A stretch of 41,743 nt of DNA from an uncultured Caryophanales bacterium. GTDB taxonomy: Bacteria; Bacillota_I; Bacilli_A; RF39; UBA660. Numbering within the stretch: position 1 is the stretch's first letter; the number at the start of each line of letters is the position of its first letter. Shown here piece by piece: positions 33,489-41,743 of the stretch. The notes under the pieces are model-generated. The model did no database searches, was not told the origin of the DNA, and saw only the letters and a list, made by a program, of their open reading frames with translations. The stretch is from positions 1 to 41,743 of the forward strand of contig CAMNHK010000002.1 in assembly GCA_946539445.1 (NCBI GenBank), read 5' to 3'. The translations under genes were made by a program, and so were the position numbers.

Positions 33489-35006
33489 TTACATTGGATA
33501 TTCTCCTTTTGTTAGAATTTTTGCTTCATTCTTAGACAATTCTAATTCTTGTTGATCTTTTATTTTTTGAATTTCATATTCTCTCTCTTGAATATCATTC
33601 AAAATATTCTCCAAATTATGATATAGTTCATCACATTCTGGATATACTCCAAAATAATCTTGAAAATCGTGTTTAATTTTTCCCATCATCTTCTGAATTT
33701 CATGTTCTGTTTTCAAAAGATAATTGGAAGTTTTCGATATTTCTTGAATACTACTTTCAATTTGAAAACGATAATCTTCGACATCAATAACTTTATACTT
33801 TTTCGATACCATTTTTGGTTGTAATAACTGATTCATAAAATAAAGATAAGCTGCTGTAGATAAAGCTGTATGTCGAGCCCCACGAACTCCTGGAAGAACC
33901 ATAGAAAGAGTAAGAAGTCTCATAAGTTTACGACTTTGAAGAGAAAGGGCTTCTGCTTCTACTCTTACTTTTTCAGAAACAGATACAGCGTTTGAAACCT
34001 TTTCCTGAACTTCTCGTAATAGACGTTCTTGTTGGGTCTGAAACTGTCTAAATTCTTGATTTAAATGTTTAAAGCGATAAGCTTCCTCTTTCATTTTTTG
34101 AAAGTCTTTTTCTCTTTTTTCAAAAGCTTCCTTCTCCTCTTCCACCTTTTTTTGAAAAGTTTCTGTTTGTTTATGAAAATCCTCTATTTTTCGAGAAATG
34201 GATTCATAGAAAGCAGTATTTTTAATAGTAGAAATAGCTTTTTTATCAGGATAATCATGAAGATATTCTTCGATTAAGGTATATAAATAATTATTGTCAT
34301 ATTTCTGATAATCTTCGATTTGAATTCTTCTCTCCAATTCTTCCATTCTCTGAATTAAATCGGATAATTCCTTCAATAATTTTTCTGCTTCCGCACTTTT
34401 ATGAGTATCTTTTTCTTCCTCCACTAAAACATGAAAATCAAATAGAAGTCGCCGCAAATCATAACGAATGTCTTTTAATTCATCTTCATAAGAACGAATC
34501 ATAGTTTGTATCTTTAAATCTTCTATTTTTTCTTGCGTCTCTTTCGAAATAATACCAAATTCCGAATCACGCACATACCCGTCTTCTAAAAGGATTTGGT
34601 GATCTTCTACTTTTTCGGGAACTTCTGCAAGAATCTCTATATTCTCTGGTACATCTTCCAAAATACTAGGCACTACAACCGATATTGTTTTTTTTCTACC
34701 ATCTCCTAATGTCACAGAAATCGTCTGAGGTTTTTCTTTTTCTTCCTTCTCTTCGGTTGCAACCCAATTAGTAGACTTACTAGTTTTCTTATTTTTATTT
34801 TTTAAAAGGGTTTGGATAACACCACCAGCTAGTACGATAGGAATCGTTTGAATCAGAACAAAACGTTGTTTTTTTTGTACTTGTTTTTCTAATTCAGAAA
34901 TAGACTCTTCTTCCAATTCCTCCAAACGATCTTTCTGTTCTTGTTGAATACGCATCATCCGTCTACGATCTTGATATCCGCCTTTTTCTCCTATGGTCTC
35001 GTTCAT
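33489..35006 (-). CDS. Coiled-coil protein in the PBP-mraY cluster
   Basis: A 505-residue protein of unknown family. Residues about 10-50 are charged helix. A hydrophobic stretch, VLIQTIPIVLAGGVIQTLL (about 50-68), may be membrane-embedded. After an acidic linker come long coiled coils (about 165-365, E/K/Q-rich heptads). A second hydrophobic segment (LMRLLTLSMVLPGVRG and the following helix, about 372-405) is followed by another coiled coil to the end. No enzyme motif is seen. Its place between a class B PBP and MraY, where other Firmicutes have division genes, suggests a divisome or wall-synthesis scaffold; this is inference only. TAGGTGAT precedes the ATG. Confidence 0.75.
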   Translation of the reverse strand: MNETIGEKGGYQDRRRMMRIQQEQKDRLEELEEESISELEKQVQKKQRFVLIQTIPIVLAGGVIQTLLKNKNKKTSKSTNWVATEEKEEKEKPQTISVTLGDGRKKTISVVVPSILEDVPENIEILAEVPEKVEDHQILLEDGYVRDSEFGIISKETQEKIEDLKIQTMIRSYEDELKDIRYDLRRLLFDFHVLVEEEKDTHKSAEAEKLLKELSDLIQRMEELERRIQIEDYQKYDNNYLYTLIEEYLHDYPDKKAISTIKNTAFYESISRKIEDFHKQTETFQKKVEEEKEAFEKREKDFQKMKEEAYRFKHLNQEFRQFQTQQERLLREVQEKVSNAVSVSEKVRVEAEALSLQSRKLMRLLTLSMVLPGVRGARHTALSTAAYLYFMNQLLQPKMVSKKYKVIDVEDYRFQIESSIQEISKTSNYLLKTEHEIQKMMGKIKHDFQDYFGVYPECDELYHNLENILNDIQEREYEIQKIKDQQELELSKNEAKILTKGEYPM

Positions 35007-35055
35007 AGTATCACCTACGACTCATTTTACCACATTTTTCCTACTCTATCTATTA

Positions 35056-36957
35056 CTATTTTAATAAGATACGAACCTTGCCACGATCTTCCAGTTTTTC
35101 TCCTGCTTTTGGTGTTTGCTCGTAAACAGTATCTCCTTCTCCGGAAGAAACTATTTCAAAATTACAAAGAAGTTTTTTCGCTTCCTCAAAACTTTTTCCA
35201 ATCACATTGGGAACTTCATACGTCACTGGATCCGTCCATTCCCAATCTTTCGGCATACCATCTTCTTGCCTCGGAATTTTTAAACTTTCAATAATATCCA
35301 ACAAAACTCTTCTAGCGATGGGAGTCGTTGTATAACTGGAAAGCATCGCCGTATTCTTCGGATTATCGATAGCCAAATAAAAAACCGCTTCTGGATCATT
35401 GGCAGGTACAACAGACATAAAACTCATAATATAATTATTCACTAAATAATGACCATTTTCACTTTTTTGAGCCGTTCCCGTTTTTCCGCCAATTCGATAT
35501 CCTTCAATATAGGCACTTTTCCCTCCACCCTTCGCAACCACGCTTTCTAACGCCATTCGCATTGTAGCCGAAGTACTGGATTGAATGACTCTCCTACGAA
35601 GTGTTTTGGAAAACTCTTGATAAACCGTATTCGTATTATCACTAATCTCCTTTACCACAAAAGGAGTATATAAATATCCGCCATTCACAACAGCAGACAC
35701 AGCCATTACTTGCTGAATGGGAGTTACACTGATCCCTTGCCCAAATGCGGTAGTTGCCAGTTCAACATTTCCAATTTTTTCAGGAGGAAATAAGATACCA
35801 GTTCCTTCTCCATTTAAATCAATCCCTGTTTTTTCTCCAAATCCAAATTTTGTAATATAAGAAAACAATCTCTCTTTTCCAAGAAGTTGTCCCAACTTTA
35901 CAAATCCTGGATTACAAGAATTTTGAAGGACTTGTAAAAAGGTCTGATCTCCATGTCCACCGGCTTTCCAGCACTTTAAAACACTCCCATCGACATTTAC
36001 TTTTCCAGAATCAAAAAAATGGTCATTGATAATATCGACAACTCCTTCTTCTACAGCAGCAGCCATAGTTACCACTTTAAAAGTACTACCTGGCTCATAG
36101 GATGCCCAAATAGGTAAATTACGACTTAAAACACTTGTTTCATACTTTTGATATTCATTTGGATTATAATCGGGATAAGAAGATATTCCTAGTATTTCTC
36201 CTGTTTTTGGTTGAACCACCACTGCTAATGCCATATCAGGAGAAAACATATCCTGAATATTTTTCATTTCTCTCTCCAACGATTTTTGAATTTCAATATC
36301 AATGGTTAAATGAATATTCATCCCAGCAGAAGGTGCTTGATAAACATCACTTAAATTCAATCGATTTCCATGGGCATCACTAAAATACTGAATCGCTCCA
36401 TTCTTCCCTTTTAAATAAGAATCATATTGATATTCCAAACCAGCCAGTCCTTGATTATCAATTCCAACATATCCAAGAGTATGAGAAAGTAAATCTCCAT
36501 AAGGATAATAACGTTTCGACTCTTTTACTAAATAAACACCATCATATCCTAAAGCTTGAATGGCATCCGCTACCTCAAAGGAAAGTCTTCTTCCTTCTGG
36601 ATGAACTCTCTCAATAGATGTTTTCTTTGTCACATGACGAAGCATTTCTTCTTCGGAAACTCCTAAAATAGGCGCAATGCTTTTGGCTACTTCCTCTGGA
36701 TTTTGAATTTGACTTGGAATCAAAACCAAAGAAGAGGTTGTTAAATTATCTGCTAATACCACACCATTTCGATCGTATATTTTTCCTCGATCGGCTTCTA
36801 TTTCTAAATTACGACTCCATAAATCCTGAGCCAAAGTATTTAATTTTTGATACTCAAACACTTGAATATAAATGACTCGCAAAATAACAGCTAAAAAAGG
36901 GAGAAAAAAAATCAAGAATAAAATCTTAATTCGTTTATGTATTTTTTGAAAAAACAA
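35056..36957 (-). CDS. Class B penicillin-binding protein with one PASTA domain
   Basis: A 633-residue transpeptidase of the FtsI/SpoVD type. An N-terminal membrane anchor (about 10-32) is followed by the dimerisation domain with RGKIYDRNGVVLA. The catalytic domain has STFK (Ser291) in YEPGSTFKVV, SCN in QNSCNPGFVK, and KTGTAQ. A single C-terminal PASTA domain starts at VPNVIGKSFEEAKKLL (about 575-633). It cross-links septal peptidoglycan, probably with an SEDS partner such as the FtsW-like protein. The start is unusual: GAGGTGA upstream points to a TTG codon at 36957, because the nearest ATG in the upstream region is closed by a stop. Symbol ftsI or spoVD cannot be chosen from sequence alone. 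Confidence 0.93.
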   Translation of the reverse strand: MFFQKIHKRIKILFLIFFLPFLAVILRVIYIQVFEYQKLNTLAQDLWSRNLEIEADRGKIYDRNGVVLADNLTTSSLVLIPSQIQNPEEVAKSIAPILGVSEEEMLRHVTKKTSIERVHPEGRRLSFEVADAIQALGYDGVYLVKESKRYYPYGDLLSHTLGYVGIDNQGLAGLEYQYDSYLKGKNGAIQYFSDAHGNRLNLSDVYQAPSAGMNIHLTIDIEIQKSLEREMKNIQDMFSPDMALAVVVQPKTGEILGISSYPDYNPNEYQKYETSVLSRNLPIWASYEPGSTFKVVTMAAAVEEGVVDIINDHFFDSGKVNVDGSVLKCWKAGGHGDQTFLQVLQNSCNPGFVKLGQLLGKERLFSYITKFGFGEKTGIDLNGEGTGILFPPEKIGNVELATTAFGQGISVTPIQQVMAVSAVVNGGYLYTPFVVKEISDNTNTVYQEFSKTLRRRVIQSSTSATMRMALESVVAKGGGKSAYIEGYRIGGKTGTAQKSENGHYLVNNYIMSFMSVVPANDPEAVFYLAIDNPKNTAMLSSYTTTPIARRVLLDIIESLKIPRQEDGMPKDWEWTDPVTYEVPNVIGKSFEEAKKLLCNFEIVSSGEGDTVYEQTPKAGEKLEDRGKVRILLK

Positions 36958-36984
36958 AAAATCACCTCAAAAAAACATATGAAA

Positions 36985-37009
36985 AAAAGAGTGAAAGTAT
37001 CACTCTTTT
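36985..37009 (-). terminator. Terminator containing the LysR-gene stop
   Basis: Stem AAAAGAGTGA/TCACTCTTTT with a 5-base loop and T-run on the minus strand; the TGA stop (37000-37002) forms part of the stem. Confidence 0.85.
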
Positions 37010-37878
37010 ATTTGTAACATATCAATAAATTTATGAGAGGCCGCTGTTAAAAATTCACTTAAGTAATTGCATTGAATATCCATAACGGGTAAATCTTCAA
37101 AGGATAAAATCTCATAATCTTCTGAATCCATTTGTTTTTCTAGTATTTCTTTCGGAAAATAACCAATACCCATTCCTTCTCGTACCATCTCTAACATAAT
37201 TTCAGAACTAGCTTCAAAAGAAGAAGTAACTTTTATATTTTTATGTTCAAAGAATTCTTCTAATTTCACTCTAGAAGCCGATAACGTATTCGGAAAAATT
37301 AACGGATATTTACCTAAATCTTCTAAAGAGGATATTTTCCAATCTTTATGTTTTTTCTTAGAGTAAACAAAACAATTTGAAAGTTTTCCAAGAGAAAGCT
37401 TCGAAACATTTTTGGAACTATTGAAAGGAAATACATCGATAACAAAATCAATTTTTCTAGTTTCTAACATCTCAATTAATTCTAAAGAAGGTTTACTAAT
37501 AATTTCAAAATGAACTCCTGGATATTCAGAATGAAATTTCGATAAAATAGGAATCAAATAATAGTTTCCAATCGTAGCGGGAATTCCCACACGAATACAA
37601 CCAATATTCAATTGATTTAAATTCTTAATATGTTCTTCTGCATCATTCAAAATATGAAAAGCAGTCGAAATATAACCATACAATTCCACAGCTTCCATGG
37701 TTGGTTCAATTCCTTTGGAATTACGATAAAATAAAGTATATCCCAGCTGATTCTCCAATTCTTTTAAACTATAACTAATAGCTGGTTGAGAAACATATAA
37801 TTTACTAGCGGTTTTAGAAATACTTTTTTCTTCGTATAAGTATAAGAATATCTTATATAAATTATAATCCGTATTCAT
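37000..37878 (-). CDS. LysR-family transcriptional regulator
   Basis: A 292-residue LysR-type regulator. The N-terminal winged helix-turn-helix is typical (SISKTASKLYVSQPAISYSLKELENQLG, in which the recognition helix is the SQPAISYSL part). The effector-binding domain follows from about residue 90 (IRVGIPATIGNYYLIPILSKFHSEYPG). Two ATGs lie six bases apart; AAGGGGG is correctly spaced for the second, at 37878. The gene is alone, not divergent from a target, so the regulon and inducer cannot be guessed. It has a strong promoter and its own terminator. Confidence 0.93.
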   Translation of the reverse strand: MNTDYNLYKIFLYLYEEKSISKTASKLYVSQPAISYSLKELENQLGYTLFYRNSKGIEPTMEAVELYGYISTAFHILNDAEEHIKNLNQLNIGCIRVGIPATIGNYYLIPILSKFHSEYPGVHFEIISKPSLELIEMLETRKIDFVIDVFPFNSSKNVSKLSLGKLSNCFVYSKKKHKDWKISSLEDLGKYPLIFPNTLSASRVKLEEFFEHKNIKVTSSFEASSEIMLEMVREGMGIGYFPKEILEKQMDSEDYEILSFEDLPVMDIQCNYLSEFLTAASHKFIDMLQIKE

Positions 37879-37899
37879 ATACATCCCCCTTGAGCATTT

Positions 37900-37928
37900 A
37901 TTATAGAGTTCTTTTATAAAAAAGTCAA
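37900..37928 (-). promoter_or_regulatory. Promoter of the LysR gene
   Basis: TTGACT (37923-37928), 17-base spacer, TATAAT (37900-37905), about 22 bases before the ATG. Confidence 0.8.
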
Positions 37929-37956
37929 ATGTTATAATTTCTTCTTATAAAAAGAA

Positions 37957-37975
37957 AAAGAGGTAAAACCTCTTT
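37957..37975 (-). terminator. Terminator overlapping the zinc-ribbon protein stop
   Basis: Stem AAAGAGG/CCTCTTT with a 5-base loop and a T-rich tail on the minus strand; the TAA stop (37974-37976) overlaps its first bases. Confidence 0.75.
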
Positions 37976-39254
37976 AAGAAACTGGTAAGTATAAAGTAGT
38001 ACACTGATCATTCTCTAATAAGCAAAGACTTCCTCCCTCATCATTAGAACGATAACGATAGGCTCTCTCTTCGTTCGTATGATCATCCTTTACATAGATA
38101 TAATAATCGTCTCCTACAATTTCACTACTATAAGTTCCAGAAAACTTAGAATCCGAAGAAACAATCGAAAGCTTTCCATCTTGAATCGTAAGGACTTCAC
38201 CCTCTTTTCCATGATATTCTCCCGCAAATATAGGCGGACTCATCGAAAAAAGGATTAGAGTAGTAAGCACTAAAACAATTCGAACTACAATCACAACAAT
38301 TCCCATATTACTACCATATTGTTTCATAAGTTTTTTCTTCAAAAAAGGAAGAAAACTAATCATACTAAGAAACCACAAAAAGATAATGATTAAACTTTCT
38401 TTATTAAAAATAGATCCTAAAAAAAGAATAAATAAGAAAAATATCATAATATAACATAAAATATCCCAAATAATCGAAGTCTTCTTCTCCACTCCAACAA
38501 CTTTTTCTTTAGGGGCAAATTTAGGTGCCGTTTGAAGATTATTTCCTAGCCGATTGGCATATTTCTGTCTTGTTTGTTTCAATTCTGTAACATAAGAACT
38601 ACTCAATTGATATTTGGCAGTATTTGCATTTCCTAAAATGATATCAATTATCTCAACAATACTAGAAACAATACGCCCTTCTAAAGCACTGTCCCCTTCT
38701 ACAATTTGGTCCAGATAATAATACCCATCCAAACAAGCTTCCAAACGTTCAATATATCCTTTTGTCTGTTCTTTATTAAGTTTATTCCGATTATAAACAT
38801 CTACTACATATTTTTTAGTAGCATATAATGTAGCTCCCGTATCATTAATACATTGATTAATCTTTTCTCTAGATAGTTTCATCTTTGTCATTAATTCATA
38901 AGCATTTTTCATCCCATTAACAGCGGAACGAACATCCAAAGAATTATATTCCGAAATCAAAGTTCGACATAGTCCACGACGTAGGACAACATATGGATTA
39001 TCAGGCTCAATTTCTTCCGCTTTGGAAAAGGCTTTATAAGCCTCTTCAAATTCTTGATTATCAAAATAACGATTTCCTAGTTTTAAGTAATTTTCAAAAG
39101 TAGGAGTATCTTTTAATTCAACTTTCAATAAATTTTCAATGGCTTCCTCAACCATAATCTCCGTATGACAATAGTCACATTTCGTAATTTTTAAGCTACG
39201 ATCCACTTCGATATTGGCACCACAAGATGGACATTTCGCTGCGATTAATTTCAT
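37974..39254 (-). CDS. Zinc-ribbon/TPR membrane protein
   Basis: A 426-residue protein of unknown function. It starts with a zinc ribbon (CPSCGANIEV, then CDYCHTEIMV; cysteines at about 8, 11, 26 and 29). TPR-like helices follow (about 55-100, YLKLGNRYFDNQEFEEAYKAFSKAEEIEPDNP), then a helical region. Two to three hydrophobic helices lie at about 265-345, and a C-terminal beta domain (about 355-426) contains DGKLSIVSSDSKFSGTYSSE. The layout suggests a membrane-bound sensor or scaffold. A longer reading frame exists, but GGGTGAT before the ATG at 39254 sets the start. Single-gene unit. Confidence 0.75.
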   Translation of the reverse strand: MKLIAAKCPSCGANIEVDRSLKITKCDYCHTEIMVEEAIENLLKVELKDTPTFENYLKLGNRYFDNQEFEEAYKAFSKAEEIEPDNPYVVLRRGLCRTLISEYNSLDVRSAVNGMKNAYELMTKMKLSREKINQCINDTGATLYATKKYVVDVYNRNKLNKEQTKGYIERLEACLDGYYYLDQIVEGDSALEGRIVSSIVEIIDIILGNANTAKYQLSSSYVTELKQTRQKYANRLGNNLQTAPKFAPKEKVVGVEKKTSIIWDILCYIMIFFLFILFLGSIFNKESLIIIFLWFLSMISFLPFLKKKLMKQYGSNMGIVVIVVRIVLVLTTLILFSMSPPIFAGEYHGKEGEVLTIQDGKLSIVSSDSKFSGTYSSEIVGDDYYIYVKDDHTNEERAYRYRSNDEGGSLCLLENDQCTTLYLPVS

Positions 39255-39272
39255 ATGTATCACCCTATTCAA

Positions 39273-39281
39273 ATTATAACA
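39273..39281 (-). promoter_or_regulatory. Extended -10 promoter of the zinc-ribbon gene
   Basis: TGT-TATAAT on the minus strand, about 20 bases before the ATG, just after the T-run of the ABC-operon terminator. Confidence 0.5.
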
Positions 39282-39295
39282 TAGAGCATAAAAAA

Positions 39296-39319
39296 AGTGT
39301 AGGCTTAAGATCCTACACT
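39296..39319 (-). terminator. Terminator of the ABC-exporter operon
   Basis: Stem AGTGTAGG/CCTACACT followed by seven T on the minus strand; the TAA stop (39305-39307) lies in the 8-base loop and the last codons form the left arm. Confidence 0.85.
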
Positions 39320-40081
39320 AGCATATCTTTTCATTCCCCAATAAAATACCAAAACACATGGTATTAAATAGAATAATACAAGTAAAGGTGAAAAGGCATA
39401 TAGAAGATTATCCGTTCTTCCTAAAACATACAACAATGGATAATAATTAACGAAAGCATAAGGAATCACAAAAGTAAAGAATAGAACAAATCCCTTAGTA
39501 AATACTCCAATAGGATATTGAGCCATATGTTTCCCACCATCAGTAAATACATTTCTTACTTCCAATCCTTGAACGGTGAAAAAACAATAAGAAGCCGCCA
39601 TTAAGAAAATTCCAAAGAAAATGACACAACTAGATAATAACATTAATAATACCGTGAAAACTCTCATAAAATTCCAAGGAATCGTCAAATGACATAAAGC
39701 AATAATCATTACAATAATTGCTTGTATTAAACGAGAAGCTTTGACAAAATCACTATCACTACAAAGAACTTGTAAAACAATATTTTGAGGCCTTAATAGC
39801 AATCGATCAAATCCACCTTGAATAATTAAATTATCAAAGCGATCCACTCCTCTAGCAAAAACTTCATTAAAAGAAAATCCAAATTGAATAATAGAAAAAC
39901 AAAACAACACTTCATACAAAGTAAAACCTTTGATATGATCAAATTTTGTAAATAATGCCAAAATTACAAAATAATAAGTAAAAAATACAAGTATTTGGGA
40001 AAGAAAAGATAAAATGAAATTCACTCGATATTCTAATTCACCTTTTAAATGCATACCAAGTGATTTAAAATAAATTTTCAT
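39305..40081 (-). CDS. ABC-2 type permease (COG3694-like)
   Basis: A 258-residue membrane protein with six hydrophobic helices and the pattern of COG3694 permeases (RVNFILSFLSQILVFFTYY, EVFARGVDRFDNLIIQGGFDRLLLRP, YPIGVFTKGFVLFFTFVIPYAFVNYYP). It pairs with the upstream permease and the ATPase as an exporter of unknown cargo, probably a lipid, peptide or drug. The ATG follows the upstream TAA directly, and the AAGGAGG ribosome binding site is inside the end of the upstream gene, so translation is coupled. Last gene of the operon. Confidence 0.88.
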   Translation of the reverse strand: MKIYFKSLGMHLKGELEYRVNFILSFLSQILVFFTYYFVILALFTKFDHIKGFTLYEVLFCFSIIQFGFSFNEVFARGVDRFDNLIIQGGFDRLLLRPQNIVLQVLCSDSDFVKASRLIQAIIVMIIALCHLTIPWNFMRVFTVLLMLLSSCVIFFGIFLMAASYCFFTVQGLEVRNVFTDGGKHMAQYPIGVFTKGFVLFFTFVIPYAFVNYYPLLYVLGRTDNLLYAFSPLLVLFYLIPCVLVFYWGMKRYASVGS

Positions 40082-40885
40082 TTATCCTCCTTGAACAACC
40101 ACTCTTCGTAAATTTTTCTTCATTAAGAAGTGACCAAATAGTATTAACAATACTACCCAAATAAATTGAATAACAACTCCAAACAGACCGTTTTCGATAG
40201 ATACATTTCCAACATAGATACGAAATGGTAAATCGCTAATATATTGGAATGGCAAAAAACTAGATATTTTTTGTAAAAAGATTGGAAAGAAAGGAATAGG
40301 AACGACAATACCGGATAAAATATCCGCTAAAGTAATAATAAGATTTACAATTCCTTTTTCGTTCATAGTAAGTAAAGTAATTATGGGATATAAAACCGAT
40401 AAAGCCGTTACCAATAGAGTTCCCATTCCTAAAGAAAGAAGAAATAATAGGAAATGAGAAAAAGAACTTGGTAAGCCAAAATGAAATGGATATGGAAGTA
40501 AAGCAGTTACGATAATTAAAGGAATAAAACGTAATGTAACATTGGCTAAGCGTTGTCCAATAATCTTGAAATACCACATGAAGTATAAGTCTTTTGGGCG
40601 GGCCAATTCGTAAGAGATTCCTCCTTCTTTGATTAACTTAAATAATTCTTGATCTCGACTAAATTGATTGACCAAAGCAAGAAAAGCTTGGTTTAACCAA
40701 AGATAAGTAACGACTTCGGATAACTGCATCGGTAAATTACTACCGCCAGAATCATAAAAAGCAATATAAACCATAATGTAAACAAAACCAAAGAAGAATT
40801 GAGTAGCAATACCAGCCCAAGCAGCTGCACGATATTGAAGACCACTAATGAACTTTAACTTGAAGTATGTAAGATAAGCTTTCAA
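40082..40885 (-). CDS. ABC-2 type permease (COG4587-like)
   Basis: A 267-residue membrane protein with six hydrophobic helices. The segment QFSRDQELFKLIKEGGISYELARPKDLYFMWYFKIIGQRL is typical of COG4587 permeases, which occur beside COG3694 permeases and COG4586 ATPases. The start is a TTG at 40885, whose last bases overlap the TGA stop of the ATPase gene (TTGA); GAGGA lies about nine bases upstream. Middle gene of the exporter operon. Confidence 0.88.
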   Translation of the reverse strand: MKAYLTYFKLKFISGLQYRAAAWAGIATQFFFGFVYIMVYIAFYDSGGSNLPMQLSEVVTYLWLNQAFLALVNQFSRDQELFKLIKEGGISYELARPKDLYFMWYFKIIGQRLANVTLRFIPLIIVTALLPYPFHFGLPSSFSHFLLFLLSLGMGTLLVTALSVLYPIITLLTMNEKGIVNLIITLADILSGIVVPIPFFPIFLQKISSFLPFQYISDLPFRIYVGNVSIENGLFGVVIQFIWVVLLILFGHFLMKKNLRRVVVQGG

Positions 40886-41743
40886 ATCTTATAATCCTCG
40901 TATAATTTTACAATAATATTATCAATATCTTCGTGATCAATTTCAACATCGTCAATTGTAATCTTTTTCGATACTATATTTAGCAAATCCGAAATACTAA
41001 GTAGTCTAGTATCGATTACCAAATCATATCCCTCTTTATTTTTGGTCTTTTGTTTAATTCCTTTATGACGAATATTTAATGTATCATTCGTTTTTAAGAA
41101 AACATACTTTTCGGTTTCATAGCGATTTTGAAGTTTCTTTAAACTTCCATCGTATAAAACCTTTCCCTTTCCAATCAAAATGATTCGTTTTGCGAGTGAT
41201 GTAATATCAGACATATCGTGACTTGTTAAAAGGATTGTCGTGTGTTTTTCACGATTCAACTTTTTAATAAAGTCTCTAACCAACTGTTTGGATACAGCAT
41301 CTAAGCCTATCGTTGGTTCATCCAAAAATAATATATCTGGATTGTGCAATAGACTTGCTGCAATTTCACAGCGCATTCTCTGTCCTAAACTTAATTGTCG
41401 AACAGGAATGTTTATGATATCTTGAAGATTTAATCGTTGAATTAAGTCTTCCTTAGTAGCTTGATATTCTTCTTCTGGTATCTCATAGATGTCTTTTAAC
41501 AAATCAAAAGTATCTTCTGCAGGAATATCCCACCAAAGTTGACTTCTTTGTCCAAAGACTACACCGATATTTTTGACATATTTGGTTCGATTTTTCCAAG
41601 GTGTCATATTAGCAATACGACACTGTCCAGAATCTGGTATTAGAATACCACTAAGAATTTTAATAGTAGTACTTTTACCAGCTCCGTTTGGTCCAATGTA
41701 ACCAACGATCTCTCCTTTATCGATGGAAAAAGAAATATCTTCT
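40882..41743 (-). CDS. ABC exporter ATPase, partial at right edge
   Basis: The open frame runs through to the right edge of the window, so the true start is outside; 286 codons are visible. Walker A is GPNGAGKSTTIKILSG at the edge, the signature motif is LSLGQRMRCEIAAS, Walker B is ILFLDEPTIGLD and the H-loop is LLTSHDMSD. The Q-loop region FGQRSQLWWD is characteristic of COG4586 (natA-like) ATPases. The C-terminal extension after the H-loop (about 80 residues) is usual for this group. It powers the two permeases encoded downstream, with which it overlaps by four bases. Confidence 0.92.
   Translation of the reverse strand, partial: EDISFSIDKGEIVGYIGPNGAGKSTTIKILSGILIPDSGQCRIANMTPWKNRTKYVKNIGVVFGQRSQLWWDIPAEDTFDLLKDIYEIPEEEYQATKEDLIQRLNLQDIINIPVRQLSLGQRMRCEIAASLLHNPDILFLDEPTIGLDAVSKQLVRDFIKKLNREKHTTILLTSHDMSDITSLAKRIILIGKGKVLYDGSLKKLQNRYETEKYVFLKTNDTLNIRHKGIKQKTKNKEGYDLVIDTRLLSISDLLNIVSKKITIDDVEIDHEDIDNIIVKLYEDYKI

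Noticed and set aside
1-41743. A template repeat or reverse transcriptase for the variable region inside the window
   Set aside because: I found no A-rich near-copy of the variable region and no protein with reverse-transcriptase motifs (such as the YxDD box).
1-41743. CRISPR arrays, tRNA or rRNA genes, insertion sequences
   Set aside because: No regular short repeats with spacers, no cloverleaf-like sequences and no transposase-like proteins were seen.

Overview
The window is a gene-dense stretch of a low-GC, wall-building Firmicute. It most resembles an uncultured gut lineage of Bacilli near the Erysipelotrichia and Mollicutes. Supporting signs are AT-rich DNA, AGGTGA/GGAGG-type ribosome binding sites, AddAB, an L27 with a cleavable leader plus the Prp protease, a WXG100-type protein, and cell-wall genes (MraY, FtsW-like SEDS protein, class B PBP). 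TGA serves as a normal stop (FtsW, LysR, MraY-side genes), so this is not the mycoplasma code. The organism assignment is inference. Almost every gene lies on the minus strand; only a DUF192-like gene and a polysaccharide-deacetylase-like gene lie on plus. No tRNA, rRNA, CRISPR array or insertion sequence was seen, and no gene-free stretch exceeds 300 bases.

Layout, left to right. (1) 1-3.6 kb: the edge of a partial gene, a small DUF192-like gene, then a large surface protein (420-2714). Its GC-rich, NNC-codon-rich patch near the C-terminus has the signature of a diversity-generating retroelement variable region. An HPt-receiver phosphorelay protein lies just upstream in the same apparent operon. 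(2) 3.6-7.9 kb: the L21-Prp-L27-Obg ribosome-biogenesis cluster, with an inserted HEFRH-motif putative metallopeptidase and a methyltransferase-like protein; an L21-leader-type RNA precedes rplU. (3) 7.9-11.2 kb: a two-gene unit made of a tandem-WXG protein and an 839-residue protein with a serine alpha/beta-hydrolase domain, probably type VII-secreted. (4) 11.2-17.1 kb: a low-molecular-weight phosphatase gene behind compact addB-addA. (5) 17.1-21.6 kb: rpmF (L32) behind yceD, a TasA-like membrane-anchored protein, a MYG1-family hydrolase, and a cysteine-rich surface protein with 285-bp tandem repeats.

(6) 21.7-25.4 kb: two overlapping FAD flavoproteins and a PHP-domain phosphoesterase. (7) 25.4-29.6 kb: a double-domain deacetylase-like protein, an FtsW-like protein, and a beta-helix-like surface protein with a C-terminal anchor. 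(8) 29.7-32.4 kb: an M18 aminopeptidase, then a Fur-family repressor with a metal permease behind a perfect 7-1-7 operator. (9) 32.4-37.0 kb: a division and cell-wall cluster of PBP, coiled-coil protein and MraY. (10) 37.0-41.7 kb: a LysR regulator, a zinc-ribbon/TPR membrane protein, and a two-permease ABC exporter whose ATPase runs off the right edge.

The most unusual observations are as follows. Ribosomal protein L32 carries an N-terminal leader (MKLVIQLF before Ala) almost identical to the Prp-cleaved leader of L27, which suggests Prp matures two ribosomal proteins. A retroelement-diversified, MucBP-bearing surface protein is present without its reverse transcriptase nearby. The WXG/hydrolase pair has no obvious immunity gene. 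Across the window, stop codons are repeatedly built into intrinsic terminator hairpins, and extended -10 promoters (TGnTATAAT) predominate.
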